A stretch of DNA of 64,000 nucleotides from Chaetoderma sp. LZ-2023a (Eukaryota; Mollusca; Caudofoveata; Chaetodermatida; Chaetodermatidae): assembly GCA_034401795.1 (NCBI GenBank), contig CM067374.1, forward strand, positions 99,916,860 through 99,980,859, in the 5' to 3' direction. Within the stretch, counting starts at the first letter, position 1; each line of letters starts with the position of its first letter. A model generated the notes under the pieces. That model did no database searches and was not told the origin of the DNA. It saw only the letters and a list, made by a program, of their open reading frames with translations. Below, piece by piece: positions 34,601-44,146 of the stretch. The position numbers and the translations under genes were made by a program.

Positions 34601-35293
34601 AAGGCCCTGCGTAGTGCATGGTTCGAAGACCTCGAGGAGATCGGTGTGTCATATGAGCTCCAGAGTCGCAAGCCAAGAATCACTATTCGAAGGCCCTTCC
34701 AGGTGGGGATAGCCGTTTATGGGCTCGTAAAGCTGCGAATGCTGGAGTTCTACTATGACTTCCTCGATCACTATGTAGCTCACGACAGCTTTGAGTACCT
34801 GCAGATGGACACTGACTCCGCGTATATCGCTATAGCAGGCTCCAACCTCGACGACATCATTCGCCCTGAGATGCGAGCAGAGTACCAGGCTCATAAGCGG
34901 GACTGGCTAGCTTGGGACACATGGTCTTGACGGACTCCGAGACTGTTCAAGCTCGAGTTCGAAGGCTCTCGTGGCGTCACTCTCTACTCCAAATGCTATT
35001 ACGTGGAGAGCACAGCTGCAAGTAAGTGCTCGGCTAAGGGAATGTCAAAGCAGCAGAATGAGGTCTCTTGGCAGAGGTTCTACAGCACCCTACATGGCGG
35101 GGTGGACAGATCTAAAAGCCGATGCCTACGCATGCGCAACCAGGGTATGGTGACGTATGAGCAAGACAAACTCAGACTCTCCGCTTACTATGATAAGCGC
35201 CATGTGCTGCCAGATGGTGTCCATACCGAGCCCATCAAGTATCATGTTAGCATCCGAGGTGGTGGTAGCTGTGTGTCTGCAGGGACTAGCTGA
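31696..35293 (+). pseudogene. Family B DNA polymerase (protein-primed type) with N-terminal SAP-like, zinc-finger and endonuclease-like regions
   Basis: It would replicate the element. From the ATG at 31696 one frame runs to about 33028. It starts with a SAP-like helix pair (ITIAQLRDVAKQFGL, KADLLQMI). A Cys2-type finger follows at about 32530-32600. An endonuclease-like block ends with FHDCHWHGCP. It has five TGA (31744, 31843, 31948, 32023, 32497) and one TAG (32557). A one-base shift at about 33029 enters the exonuclease: Exo I DFEA (33036), Exo II FNSGWYDLN, and Exo III YNNLDV after a second shift near 33700. Polymerase motif A (YDANALYL) is at about 34030. A third shift lies near 34080. 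Motif B follows, and motif C DTDS is at about 34808. A TGA at 34928 precedes the thumb with TYEQ. Motif B reads NSACWK where YG is usual, so catalysis is doubtful. The 3' end overlaps the integrase. Confidence 0.85.
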
Positions 35294-36515
35294 AGCTCTT
35301 CTACGACAAGTGGTCGCCTATGCACTCCATGCTGGCATGCCAGGTAGTACGGTGTAGGCCGCCCCTCCGCCTCCACATACCTGTTAGGATCTGTTGCATG
35401 CCATCGACCACCTTCCAGCACACCAGGCTCATACAGGTACCGAACCAGAGCATCAGGTGGTAGGCACTCCTCTCCCTTGTTCGCTCCTCTAGAGCTCTGA
35501 CTGGCAACAGCAGAGTGTCTGATAGCCTCTACCGGCTTCTTCCCGATTAGCCTAGTAACCTCGGCATTGGATCTCTCCACCACAGCAGGCAGCCCTCTCA
35601 CCCATACTCTAGAATGTTCACTCGGCGCGGCCATTTCCTGGACATATTGGTGTGGGAACAGTCTCTCTGCCAGTGTCCAATTCCACCACTCAACGATATC
35701 CCGGGCACGGTGATGCCCTACCTCGCCTCGCCTAGCTGCCACACCATGTTTCCGCATGAGGGATGTAGTCTCACCTCTGAACTCCTTACCCTCATCCACC
35801 TGCAACAATTACGGCCACTGGAGGGGATTTTCCGAAGCCTTGTAGACACCCTGGAATGCCTGGGCCACCTGGCCAGCTGTCTTGTCTGTGAGCGGTACTG
35901 CAGCCTTGTACCTGCTGGCAACATCGACGATGGTGAGGGCATACTTGTAGGTCTTACGACCAAACGAGTCGTGTGGAAGGAATAGAACATCTGCCTGGTG
36001 AACTCTGTTCGGGACAGTTTCCTCGAAATGGGCATGCCTGATGTGCCGTGGACGGGGTCTGTACATCTGCCACATCGCCTGGTGGCTGAGCTACTGGCTA
36101 ACTGCCTCCAATGTGAAGTTGTGGCCCTTGCGATGCGCAGCCTCGAGTAGTTGAGGTGGCTCATGGTAATATCCACCAGGCTGATGGTAGAGTTCCTCAA
36201 GAAAGACTGTTGATAAACTCCCGGAACTTCATCACTGACATCCACTCCCGTCCTGTCACGCATGGCCTGGATGATCTCTAAACAGATGAACAGATGGCCA
36301 TCATTCATTCGACCATCACTGAAGACCTCCTCAAACACCTCCGTATACTGGCATCTAATCTCTGCTGAATCCTCACTGAATGGTAGTTTATCGACCAACC
36401 CTCGGAAGTTAAGGGACTTTACCAGGTCGTACAGAGATGACAACCGTATATAGTATGGCTTAAATGTTCGGCGGTCCAGATGGTCGCGAGAACTATGGCA
36501 ACATATGGTAGCCAA
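35242..36515 (-). pseudogene. Retrovirus-type (rve, DDE) integrase
   Basis: It would insert the element into host DNA. The catalytic core lies in 36075-35242. The first Asp is in QAD (about 35990), the second in LLQVDEGKEF (about 35795), and the Glu is in DIVEWWNWTLAERLF (about 35690). The C-terminal region (GKKPVEAI, VRYLYEPG, YYLACQ) matches what I recall of integrases of this family. The core is broken by a TAA after NPLQWP (35809) and upstream by a TAG near 36090. A frameshift separates it from the N-terminal region read at 36515-36190 (FKPYYIRLSSLYDLVKS and onward). The N-terminus may extend beyond the integrase proper. It is convergent with the polymerase gene, overlapping by about 50 bp. 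Confidence 0.8.
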
Positions 36516-36873
36516 GGGCCTGCGACTCCAAAGAACGTACCTACTCCTGAGGCTATGGCTGGTATGGCTTCAGAAATCTTCTCCACACCATGGAGAGCAT
36601 TGTTGGCGATCTTGCGGAGCGTCTTGCCAGCCTTCGTTATGAACAGAGCGATCAGAGCCCCAACTGCTGTGCCAGCGGACCGATAGAACCTTTGACGTAA
36701 ATGCGATAGATTCCTTTCGCTCTGTGTACTAGTTTGTGGGATTCAGGCTCTACATCATCATACTCACCACCGACATCGTAGTCTGCATCAAAATCCTCCT
36801 CATCACAGTCCTCCTCATGGTCCTCGTCATCTATATCCTCGACTGGATCTTCATAAGCCTCTGGTTCATACAA
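36419..36873 (-). pseudogene. Acidic then hydrophobic small protein, frameshifted
   Basis: The first part (36873-36652) is highly acidic (a run of Glu/Asp over about 45 residues), then basic (IYRIYVKGS). A shift near 36665 leads into a Gly/Ala-rich hydrophobic frame ending at a TAA at 36419-36421. It contains SAGTAVGALIALFITKAGK and AIPAIASGVGTFFG and would span or disrupt membranes. Adintovirus-like elements are described as carrying small membrane-active proteins; the analogy is mine and unproven. The expected start, judged from the divergent promoter, reads CTG rather than ATG and is followed by a C-rich tract. Confidence 0.45.
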
Positions 36874-36907
36874 CGCGTCGCTGGGGGTGGGGTGGGGGTG
36901 GGGGCAG

Positions 36908-36939
36908 CTATATAGTAGCTTTAAACTGTAGTCTATAGC
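36908..36939. promoter_or_regulatory. Symmetric divergent promoter of element 1
   Basis: Around a central TTTAAA (36920-36925) there is TATAG on the plus strand at 36934-36938, next to the ATG at 36940. Its mirror TATAG lies on the minus strand at about 36909-36913. The plus order GCTTTAAAC, 7 bases, TATAG, C, ATG matches the other element genes. The minus order GTTTAAAG, 6 bases, TATAG faces the acidic/hydrophobic gene. Confidence 0.6.
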
Positions 36940-38033
36940 ATGGCATCCGCAATCTTGAATGCGGACGTGTTTGCCTTAGCGAACTGGGGACTCAGCCTCG
37001 CCGACAAGAAGGTTGGAACTTACTCCACATCCTGCCGTGGCACACCACACGGCAAAGTTCAGCTGCTGATTCCAGTATGAGAGGCTTGGAGCAGCCATCC
37101 AAGTATGAGCTTGCTTCGCATCCTTGATGGTGATGGGGCGGTTGGTCAGCGGTCGTGGGTTGATGGAGAAGCAAACTCAAAGGCATTCTCCCTCCACCAC
37201 ATTGGCCGTGATGGTGTGGAGCTTCTCACAGACCTCAAGGATGTGTCGAAGGCATGCCTGAGTCGCAACATAGATGGCCACAAGATCGCGTTTCGGTACA
37301 ATTTCCTGAAGAGAAAGTACATCCTCGAGCCGTTGATTGAGGTCTCGGATCCAGAGGTGGCAGACATCAACACCCTAAATGACGACCTCAGCTTTCATCT
37401 CGTCAAACCCAATTCGAGTGGTGCCCCGCCGATGACACATGAAGGTTTCTATTGACCATGGCAAAAAACCTGCTGTTTATGTTTGAGAAAAATGAAGTGT
37501 GGTACCGCGTTGGACCTTGTGGTGACTGGGAAACATGGTTGCCACTATATAGGCCTCCCGCAGTCATTGACATAGAGGTTACTCCCCTCTCCACTGTTGT
37601 GAATAGGGATGGGAGAGTTCGAAAGCTCTACAATCAGGGATCCTCCTTCCTCACCTACATAGGTGAAGGTGTCTCCCTGACGAAGGTGGGTCACGGGATC
37701 TGGGTTCCAGGTGGAAAGCTCCTGCTGCATCGTCCATTCGATGGACCAGAAGAAGCTGTTAACCTCCAGGAGGGCATCCTACGGGTAGATGGTGTGTCAC
37801 GTGCCTCCAAAGCCAAGGGTGCCGTTAAACTGCTTCAGTGAGTCGAACTCACTAGCCCACAAACGACTCATATAGTCCTAGAGCTACTTTTCTTAGCCAG
37901 TGGCAGAGTGAAGCAGCTAGCCCCTGCCTCTGAGGGGATAAAGATCACTATCGATCCGGATGGAACAGGGCTCGATCTGGCACATATATTTCTCTAGGGG
38001 TTCACTCTGTTCGGTTTAACTCTTCATATATAG
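36940..38033 (+). pseudogene. Unknown conserved element protein A (about 360 aa), copy in element 1
   Basis: Not recognised. The ATG at 36940 is set by the promoter motif. The frame has a TGA at 37078, a one-base shift near 37445, a TGA at 37839 and a TAG at 37995. Alignment by eye to element 2 shows the coding sequence originally ran to the TAG at 38031, which lies inside the promoter of the next gene. The two copies share long blocks (LLTDLKDVSK, IDIEVTPLSTVV versus IDLEVTPLSTVV, RPFDGPEEA, QTTHIVLEL), roughly two-thirds identical in the best part, which indicates past selection on the protein. It has no signal peptide or membrane segment and is beta-rich in appearance. A structural (capsid-type) role is possible from size and position, but unsupported by motif. 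Confidence 0.6.
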
Positions 38034-38035
38034 CC
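38013..38035 (+). promoter_or_regulatory. Element promoter motif before gene B
   Basis: GGTTTAAC at 38013-38020, 8 bases, TATAG at 38029-38033, CC, ATG at 38036. Confidence 0.55.
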
Positions 38036-38460
38036 ATGATTCTCATCATACTACTCGTGCTACCGTCTACAGTAGTGCCACAGGGCGCTGAGACTGTCAT
38101 GATATTGGATACCAAGTGGGCCCGCTTCCGGGATGGCCCCCAGTACAATCCTTGGGTCGACCCCTTGCAGAGAAATATTTACGACCACTTTCACCCACGT
38201 GAAGAGATCGAGTCTGTCTGCCACTTCTATGATGGTGAGAGGATAGGACGTGGTTGTCTGTTAGAGACACCTGCTCAGCACCAGATTCTCTGCATAACAT
38301 GAGAACATGCAGAGTCTGCCATGGTGCAAATACTAATCACTTTAGCATCCTACCAGGTGAGCGTTGTCAAGGTAGATGGAAGACACGATGGGCCCATCAT
38401 GCCGATGCGACTCTGGCAGAGACTACATGTTTGTCTGAGCCTACACAGAATAGAGAGAGA
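38036..38460 (+). pseudogene. Unknown conserved element protein B, secreted or membrane, copy in element 1
   Basis: It begins with a hydrophobic signal-like segment (MILIILLVLPSTVV). Then come TKWARFRDGPQYNPW, IYDHFHP and a Cys-containing region (CHFYDGERIGRGC, HQILCIT). A TGA at 38300 interrupts it; the aligned codon in element 2 is TGT (Cys). Beyond that two frames remain similar to element 2 and I cannot tell which is coding. The homolog is at 51022-51410 on the minus strand. Its role is unknown; the signal segment suggests export or an envelope/membrane location. Confidence 0.55.
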
Positions 38461-38569
38461 GAGGCCGCCCACTTGCCGGTATCCTGAGGAGGTTCTCCCG
38501 GACATGGGGTCCACACGGGAGTTTTATATTCGCCACGGCCTTCCATGTATGGGAGAACAGCAGCTCCCA

Positions 38570-38625
38570 TCTCCATACACCAACCACGAAATCACATGTC
38601 TCAACAACCCTATTCCCAAGCTAGA
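38570..38625 (-). repeat. Inverted, diverged copy of the centre of the 31.2-kb palindrome
   Basis: CAGCTCCCATCTCC, ATACACCAACCAC and ACATGTCTCAACAACCCTAT occur in the same order as on the minus strand of 31318-31372. This puts related sequence at both edges of element 1 in inverted orientation. Confidence 0.65.
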
Positions 38626-38708
38626 GCATGTCGAGGAAGTCCTGGATCTTCTTCCTGGAAGAAGTCCTGGCCCTTGGTCACAGAGCCTTGCGGCGAGATC
38701 TTGACGCG

Positions 38709-39395
38709 TCATTTCCGTTGCTTCAGGGTGCATGTCTGGCGAATGGCCTCGTAGGCAGCGCGCAGGTTGGGTGACTCGCGGATCTGCGTGGCAAGTGTGG
38801 TGACCTCGTCGATGTGGGGCTGGTTTTCTGCCAGGACACTGGGGTTGCATTCCACGGGAACGTAGTTGATTTCAAAGACCTTCCAGGGATGACGCCCAGC
38901 AGGTAGTGGCAGTCGGGCACGACTGCCACCAGGGCGTCTATAATGCTGTGGTCGAAGAGGTTGCCGTGGCCGTCCGTGAAGTGCGGGTCAACGTGCTGCA
39001 TCAGGTACTCGTGTCGGTCTACGAAGCCCATCATCTTATCGAACGTCTTGGAGGGGCAACAGCCGAAGTCCACCGGGTCGACTATCTTGGTGTCAGGCAC
39101 CACCCCGAAGTAGCTGAACTGCATCAGCCAGGCCTCGTAGTCCAGCTCGCCGTCGTGGTCGATGGACTGTGAGTCGTCGCTGCTAGCTGAGTGCCAGCCG
39201 AGCTGCGGGGCATAGACGGCGGTCATGCCCCAGGCCGCAGGTTGGCCCCAGCCCTTTTTGTCGTGGTAGTGGTAGTCCTCGTTGTACTCGGGGCTGTTGC
39301 CGAGGTCTTCAAGTGCACAGATGTGGTGGACCACGTCGACGTAGAGTCTGAACTTGGCTGCCGGCGGTAGCTCGAGGCCCGACCAGACCTGCGGT
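38709..39395 (-). pseudogene. GC-rich gene fragment of unknown function, one frameshift
   Basis: The frame 39395-38880 reads without stops (WSGLELPPAAKFRLYVDVVH, HICALEDLGNSPEYNEDYHY, MMGFVDRHEYLMQHVDPHF). A one-base shift near 38873 lets it continue (VFEINYVPVECNPSV) to a TGA at 38709. Third codon positions are overwhelmingly G or C, quite unlike the AT-rich neighbourhood. The block starts and stops abruptly. I do not recognise the family. It may be a captured gene of element 1, a host retrocopy or exon, or sequence of foreign origin. Confidence 0.5.
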
Positions 39396-40960
39396 CTTTG
39401 AATTCTTGAATAAGTCTACAAAGTGTGGGAGCTTTAATAAAGTACTTCTCTAGTACTACTCATAACATTCCCTGTAAAACCGGATCTGATCTTCATCTGG
39501 TCTTTTTGTTCAATGCCAGTGTCTTAACCAATAGCAGTCAAGAGAACTCTTGTAATTGCAAATTGCCATCATCTAAGACCGTACATGTCTCGCGGTTTGC
39601 AGTGTGCCTTTCCACCTTATCTACCATACATAATGGACTCAATCGACCATACTTATACTGATCACGTAACTCCATATTAGCAAAGTCAACCTTCAAGTTT
39701 TATGTCATCCTTGCAGCAGTAAGGATAACTATGACACGTGATATTTGTGAGGACATTCTCGATGCATTTATCCTGTTCTTTCCACTCATGATATCATCCA
39801 AATATAATACCGTTGGACAGTGCTGCACTTCAGTGAGTTGATTAACTGTCTCAGGTCTATCTGTCTATCTGCATATGATGCAATTAACACCTGCTTGACT
39901 ATCTTGCTCTCTGAGTTTTGCACATTATTGCTCCGTGGAATCTACCTGTAAGAAGACTGCAATGTATGCCATTAGGTGAGGTTCAATGCACCTGTATATG
40001 CGACTGCCATCCACTATCTGTCATACTCTAGCTGATCCATACGCACATAATGTCTCCCATGCCACGCCACTGCCACTTCCTTCTATCTACTTCTATAAGT
40101 ACTACAGTGCGTGATTCCATCGTACTGTGTAATACCACTAATCTAACGAACCAGTTATCCTTGTTGTCTTTTAGCTTTACTGAACGATCGCATAAATCGC
40201 TATTCAAAATAAAGTAAATTGGTTTTTACTTTCCCGACAAGTAATATAGCTTGGGTGAACTTTAAATGTCTAATACTGTCCGTTTCGCTGAACCTCTCTT
40301 AGCCAATGGATCTACAATGTCACCCTTCCTTATTGCTGTTTTGCTATTTCTCAAGGAATTGAGCATGTACCGTGTAGGGGACTTTTGTCTTACTGTTTCT
40401 GGAGGTGGCACATGCGTCAATCTACCTGTGTTAGCGGACCCAGCGTGGACGTAATCTTTAAGGTCATTTGCCCCAGGGATCGCTGCTGACGGAGATTCTT
40501 ATCAAATAAATGTTTTACCGAATCTGGTTTCTCGCATCTGTCGTCTCCCAAGACCTTTACCTTCTTGTTGCATTCTACAGAGTCTAGTTCCTAATTGGCG
40601 TAGTTCCGCATGTCCTAGTCTGGACTCGCTATCTATTGCAACACCATCACATGTTCCGTACTTGTGCTAGTACACAACTAGTAATAAGTAACCATATGAC
40701 ATTGAATTGTTCACAATTAGTTTATATCCCTTTCATGTTGTCAGATGTGTGGGCTAAATAAGCTTGCAAATTATATTCAAAATACATTAATATAATTACT
40801 ATGGCTATGCATGTTGCAATAATATTATCAAAATGATATGGGCCCTATGTGTCTATGTTAGGCGAATATGTTAAAAATATATAACATGAATCTTTCAGCT
40901 GGTACACCAAATTTATACAACAAAACAGTTACGATCTGACAAATATTTTATCAGAATATA
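39396..40960. other. No gene recognised
   Basis: Unassigned. Minus-strand frames around 40260-40560 stay open for some distance with several stops and look like decayed coding sequence, but I cannot name it. Confidence 0.35.
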
Positions 40961-41879
40961 ATTTTTTTAAACTAATATGACTGGAAGCTGTTATTGTCTC
41001 AGTTACTAGTAAACTTGACCTAAATTAGGTTCACACTATTCTTGAAACAACGACGGATATTTTCACTTTTATATCTAGACTTTGGAATTTCAGTGCTAAA
41101 GGGGTTACATATACATTTACAATAATATTACATTAGAAATAATCACATGCACACAGTGGGATTAAATCTAATACATTTGGACAAACGTAATAGACCAGAC
41201 ACAAAAATAATAGGTAGTGAAAAGTCAATCTAGAAACGTGGCAACAAGATGCATATGATTAATAATATATAAACCAGATAATTAAAACAAGAAACTAGCG
41301 TTGGCAAATCTTCTAATGTAGTCTGTCACATAATATACGTAATAATACATGCCACCTGACTCTAACGAGAAATGGCCGGAGAATGGCTAGGAATGAATCC
41401 GTCCATTGAATATGGATACGGCCAATCAAACCCCCCACACTTGACTCTACCTATATCAACCATGGAATACATGACACCGTGCATACATTCATTCAAGGTC
41501 ATCCACTTAATAATGTGTATTCTATGTACTGTGTAATCACAGATTGTTGCAAGATAGACATATTGAAGATCAAGTTAACTACGCAAATGTTTGGCTGATT
41601 GGTCGAAATTAATTAGATACATCGGACTGGGCTTGTAACGGATACTATTAATAATTAAATGTGATACGAAATCTGATATCAGAAGCATGCCTGACGTCCA
41701 ATATTATATACTAGCTATAATGAAAATTGGTTTCCCTTTCACTATTCTTCACATGTCTGCCTAGTCTACCTAATTGGCCAATAGTGCCATATATGAATTA
41801 GATATAAAATTCGAAGGTATGTCTGTCAAAATCAATTATGAGCAAAAATCACCATGCAACCACCTTGAAGGCGGGGTTT
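40961..41879. other. Family A core fragment, otherwise nothing recognised
   Basis: A core remnant (TTTTTTTAAACTAATATGAC, GGAAGCTGTTATTGTC) lies at about 40963-41000. The rest is AT-rich and featureless. Confidence 0.4.
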
Positions 41880-42200
41880 CCAGGCCATAGCTCAACAATG
41901 GAGGATATAAATTTCTCAGTCAATCATATGACCTCATAATCAACTACGCGACAAGTAGACTGACGCCATAAAAAATTAAGCCATGAAGGACTCCATTTAG
42001 TCCGTCTTACATGCTTAATAGTCCGTCAAGTTGTAAGAATTGTATCTTTACTAACCATGCTATGGAATAGGCAGCAACATCACCCAGTCAAATTAGTTTC
42101 AACAGCTTACCTTTATAATTTTCCTGAAATTGATAGTCAGGGAGTTCCGGGATCGATAGATCCCAATATGGGCCAAGTGTGGGTGGATGGAACATAGCTT
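41880..42200 (-). mobile_element. Family A repeat, reverse orientation
   Basis: Reversed order: a CGTCAT-type tail remnant, TAATAGTCCGTCAAGTTGTA, AGAATTGTATCTTTAC, centre AGGCAGCAACATCACCC, arm AGTCAAATTAGTTTCAACAG, then CAGCTTACCTTTATAATTTT, TGATAGTCAGGGAGTTCCGG and a GTGTGGGTGGA flank. Confidence 0.7.
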
Positions 42201-42689
42201 AAACTGCATTCATTCCTTAATTGTCTATTCAGTCATGAACTGTGCTATGTATCTTGAACTTAAACTTTGGACATTTTATCGTATATTTTCTCGATGAGCT
42301 AATACTTCAAAGAAACACTGTTAATATTTAATAATACGATGTGTATATGCTTGTTGCAATTTGTTTTCATTGTATTCAAACAATAGCTAGCGCAATAATA
42401 ACACTGATTTTTCATTTTCATGGCGATGTCATGTTCCTGCCTCCAAATGATAAAGAGAAACAAGAGGAAAGAAGTGTTGGTGTTGCTGGAACTGTTGGCT
42501 AACATCGATAAAGGAGGAATCCAATTTGTCACTCAATGATCTGACAGCATAACATATACACGTCACTTGTTAGCTGACGTCACAATTAGATGAAGTATGC
42601 TCGCCACGAAGGTGCAAATAGACCATCAGTAACAGTCTGAACTGTATGTCTTTAGTGGATTTACAATTTAATAAAGATTTTGTTTACTG
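42201..42689. other. No gene recognised
   Basis: AT-rich; only a 77-codon minus-strand frame without motif (42299-42532). Confidence 0.4.
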
Positions 42690-43090
42690 TTTCTGAAATA
42701 ATTTAACCAGGAACCAGGCGCCCAGTCAAATTAGCAACAAAATATTAACATAATATTTAGTAAATAGTAAAGACATACAATTCGTACAGTTTGATGGACT
42801 ATTAAGGTCAGTTTCAGTTTAGTTTATTCTCTAAAACTCTACAGTCTTACAGAGCGAAAGTTTATGCAAAATTTGTAACGTTGTACGATAAATTTATAAT
42901 TAATTATTATCACTATTTCATCAAACAATACAGTAATTTACTTCGATCCATGCCTGTTTGTGTTTGATTTCAGACAGACTATATCGCATCATTCATTATG
43001 TAATTGATTGTGACGTCAGCCTACATGCGCCGTTGTTGATTATGACGTCATATGATTGACTGAGAAATTGGATTCCTCCATTCATGCTCG
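42690..43090 (+). mobile_element. Family A repeat, right two-thirds
   Basis: It contains CCCAGTCAAATTAGCAACAA, then TAGTAAAGACATACAATTCG and GTTTGATGGACTATTAAGG. A tail follows with ATTGTGACGTCAGC and GATTATGACGTCATATGATT. The middle is interrupted by about 170 bp of other sequence (42805-42960). Confidence 0.6.
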
Positions 43091-43214
43091 ATGACATCTT
43101 CATATGCAATGTTTATTTCGTCTTATTTGATTTACGAACACTGTTTTCTAAGCAAGTAACACCAGTTCTTCATTAAGATTACCATTCTATACCTATAGAG
43201 TTATCACTTCAGAA

Positions 43215-43295
43215 AATCAGCCAGCCAGCCAGCCAGGCATCTAGCACAGCCAGCACAGCCATCCCAGCCCAGCCAACCAGCCAGCCAGTCCCAAA
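43215..43295. repeat. (CCAG)n-type degenerate tract
   Basis: CAGCCAGCCAGCCAG and CAGCCCAGCCAACCAG units. Confidence 0.85.
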
Positions 43296-43534
43296 TGCTT
43301 ATTCCGAGCTGTATCACAAAACCACTGATCTGATTTGGCTAAAATTTTAACTCAACGAAAGAACTTGCCTTGCACGAAGACTTCCAGATTTAAATGCAAC
43401 GCCTGGCCACCTTAACGAGAGATTTCACATCGGTAGCGAACCACCATCTTGTCTTCCCACATGTAACGCAGGTCTCTTAATAAAGTTTTACGTATTCTTT
43501 TATTTAAAAGCTGAAATTACTGTACCTCAATTTC
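43296..43534. other. No gene recognised
   Basis: Unassigned spacer between repeats. Confidence 0.4.
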
Positions 43535-43665
43535 AAGACAGGTATACACAGAAAACTGTTGTATATTCCGAAACTAGTTTGACTGGAAAATGTTGCTGCC
43601 ATAGGCAGCGACAGTTCCCAGTTAAATTAGTTTCAAAATATTAAACATAATATTTCCTACATAAT
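43535..43665 (+). mobile_element. Family A repeat with well-preserved palindromic core
   Basis: Arms AACTGTTGTATATTCCGAAA and TTAGTTTCAAAATATTAAAC surround GTTGCTGCCATAGGCAGCGAC, a perfect small palindrome in the centre (GCTGCCATAGGCAGC). Confidence 0.7.
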
Positions 43666-44146
43666 AAAGAATTTGCCGTTTCTGGTCCGTAATGGCCAAA
43701 TGTGTAATAAATCATGTCTCTATTTCACACATTGCATCACATGATGATGATATTCTCTGCCAGAAGATTAATCTCGCCTCTATCAGACTTTGGGTTATAC
43801 CATAACAAAAGGAAACCCTTAACGCTGGAGCGCGCGCATCTAAAATACATAATTTTTGAACAGAATAAAATTCTGATCAATGGTTAATCAGTAGCTGTTA
43901 TCGTAGAATGTATGACAGGTTATCTTGCAAAGAGCCATCCGCATGTACATAATTCCGTATAAAAACCATCATTTACGCCCTCAACTATGAACATAGCGGC
44001 TTACCTATGACGTCATCAGTCACCCAAATTCTCTTATTTTTATGGCTTGGAGACTTTTCTTTAAAGTTAATGTGCTAGCTGGAACGCACCTGCCTCATAT
44101 ACCATTGACACGTTATAATGAACCATAACATCTGATTTGGAGCTTT
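43666..44146. other. No gene recognised
   Basis: Unassigned sequence leading into the satellite. Confidence 0.4.

Larger units (their letters stand above)
31227..38704 (+). mobile_element. Element 1: Maverick/Polinton-like (adintovirus-like) relic
   Basis: It combines a family B DNA polymerase of the protein-primed type with a retrovirus-type integrase, the defining pair of Mavericks/Polintons and adintoviruses. Gene order is leader repeats, polymerase (+), integrase (-), acidic/hydrophobic frame (-), then two unknown genes (+). I could not identify a packaging ATPase, adenain-type protease or double-jelly-roll capsid protein. They may be lost, unrecognisable or absent from this lineage. Every gene is broken. 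Ends and target duplication are uncertain. The left edge is taken at the palindrome and the right edge at the inverted copy of its centre plus the last homologous gene. Confidence 0.75.
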
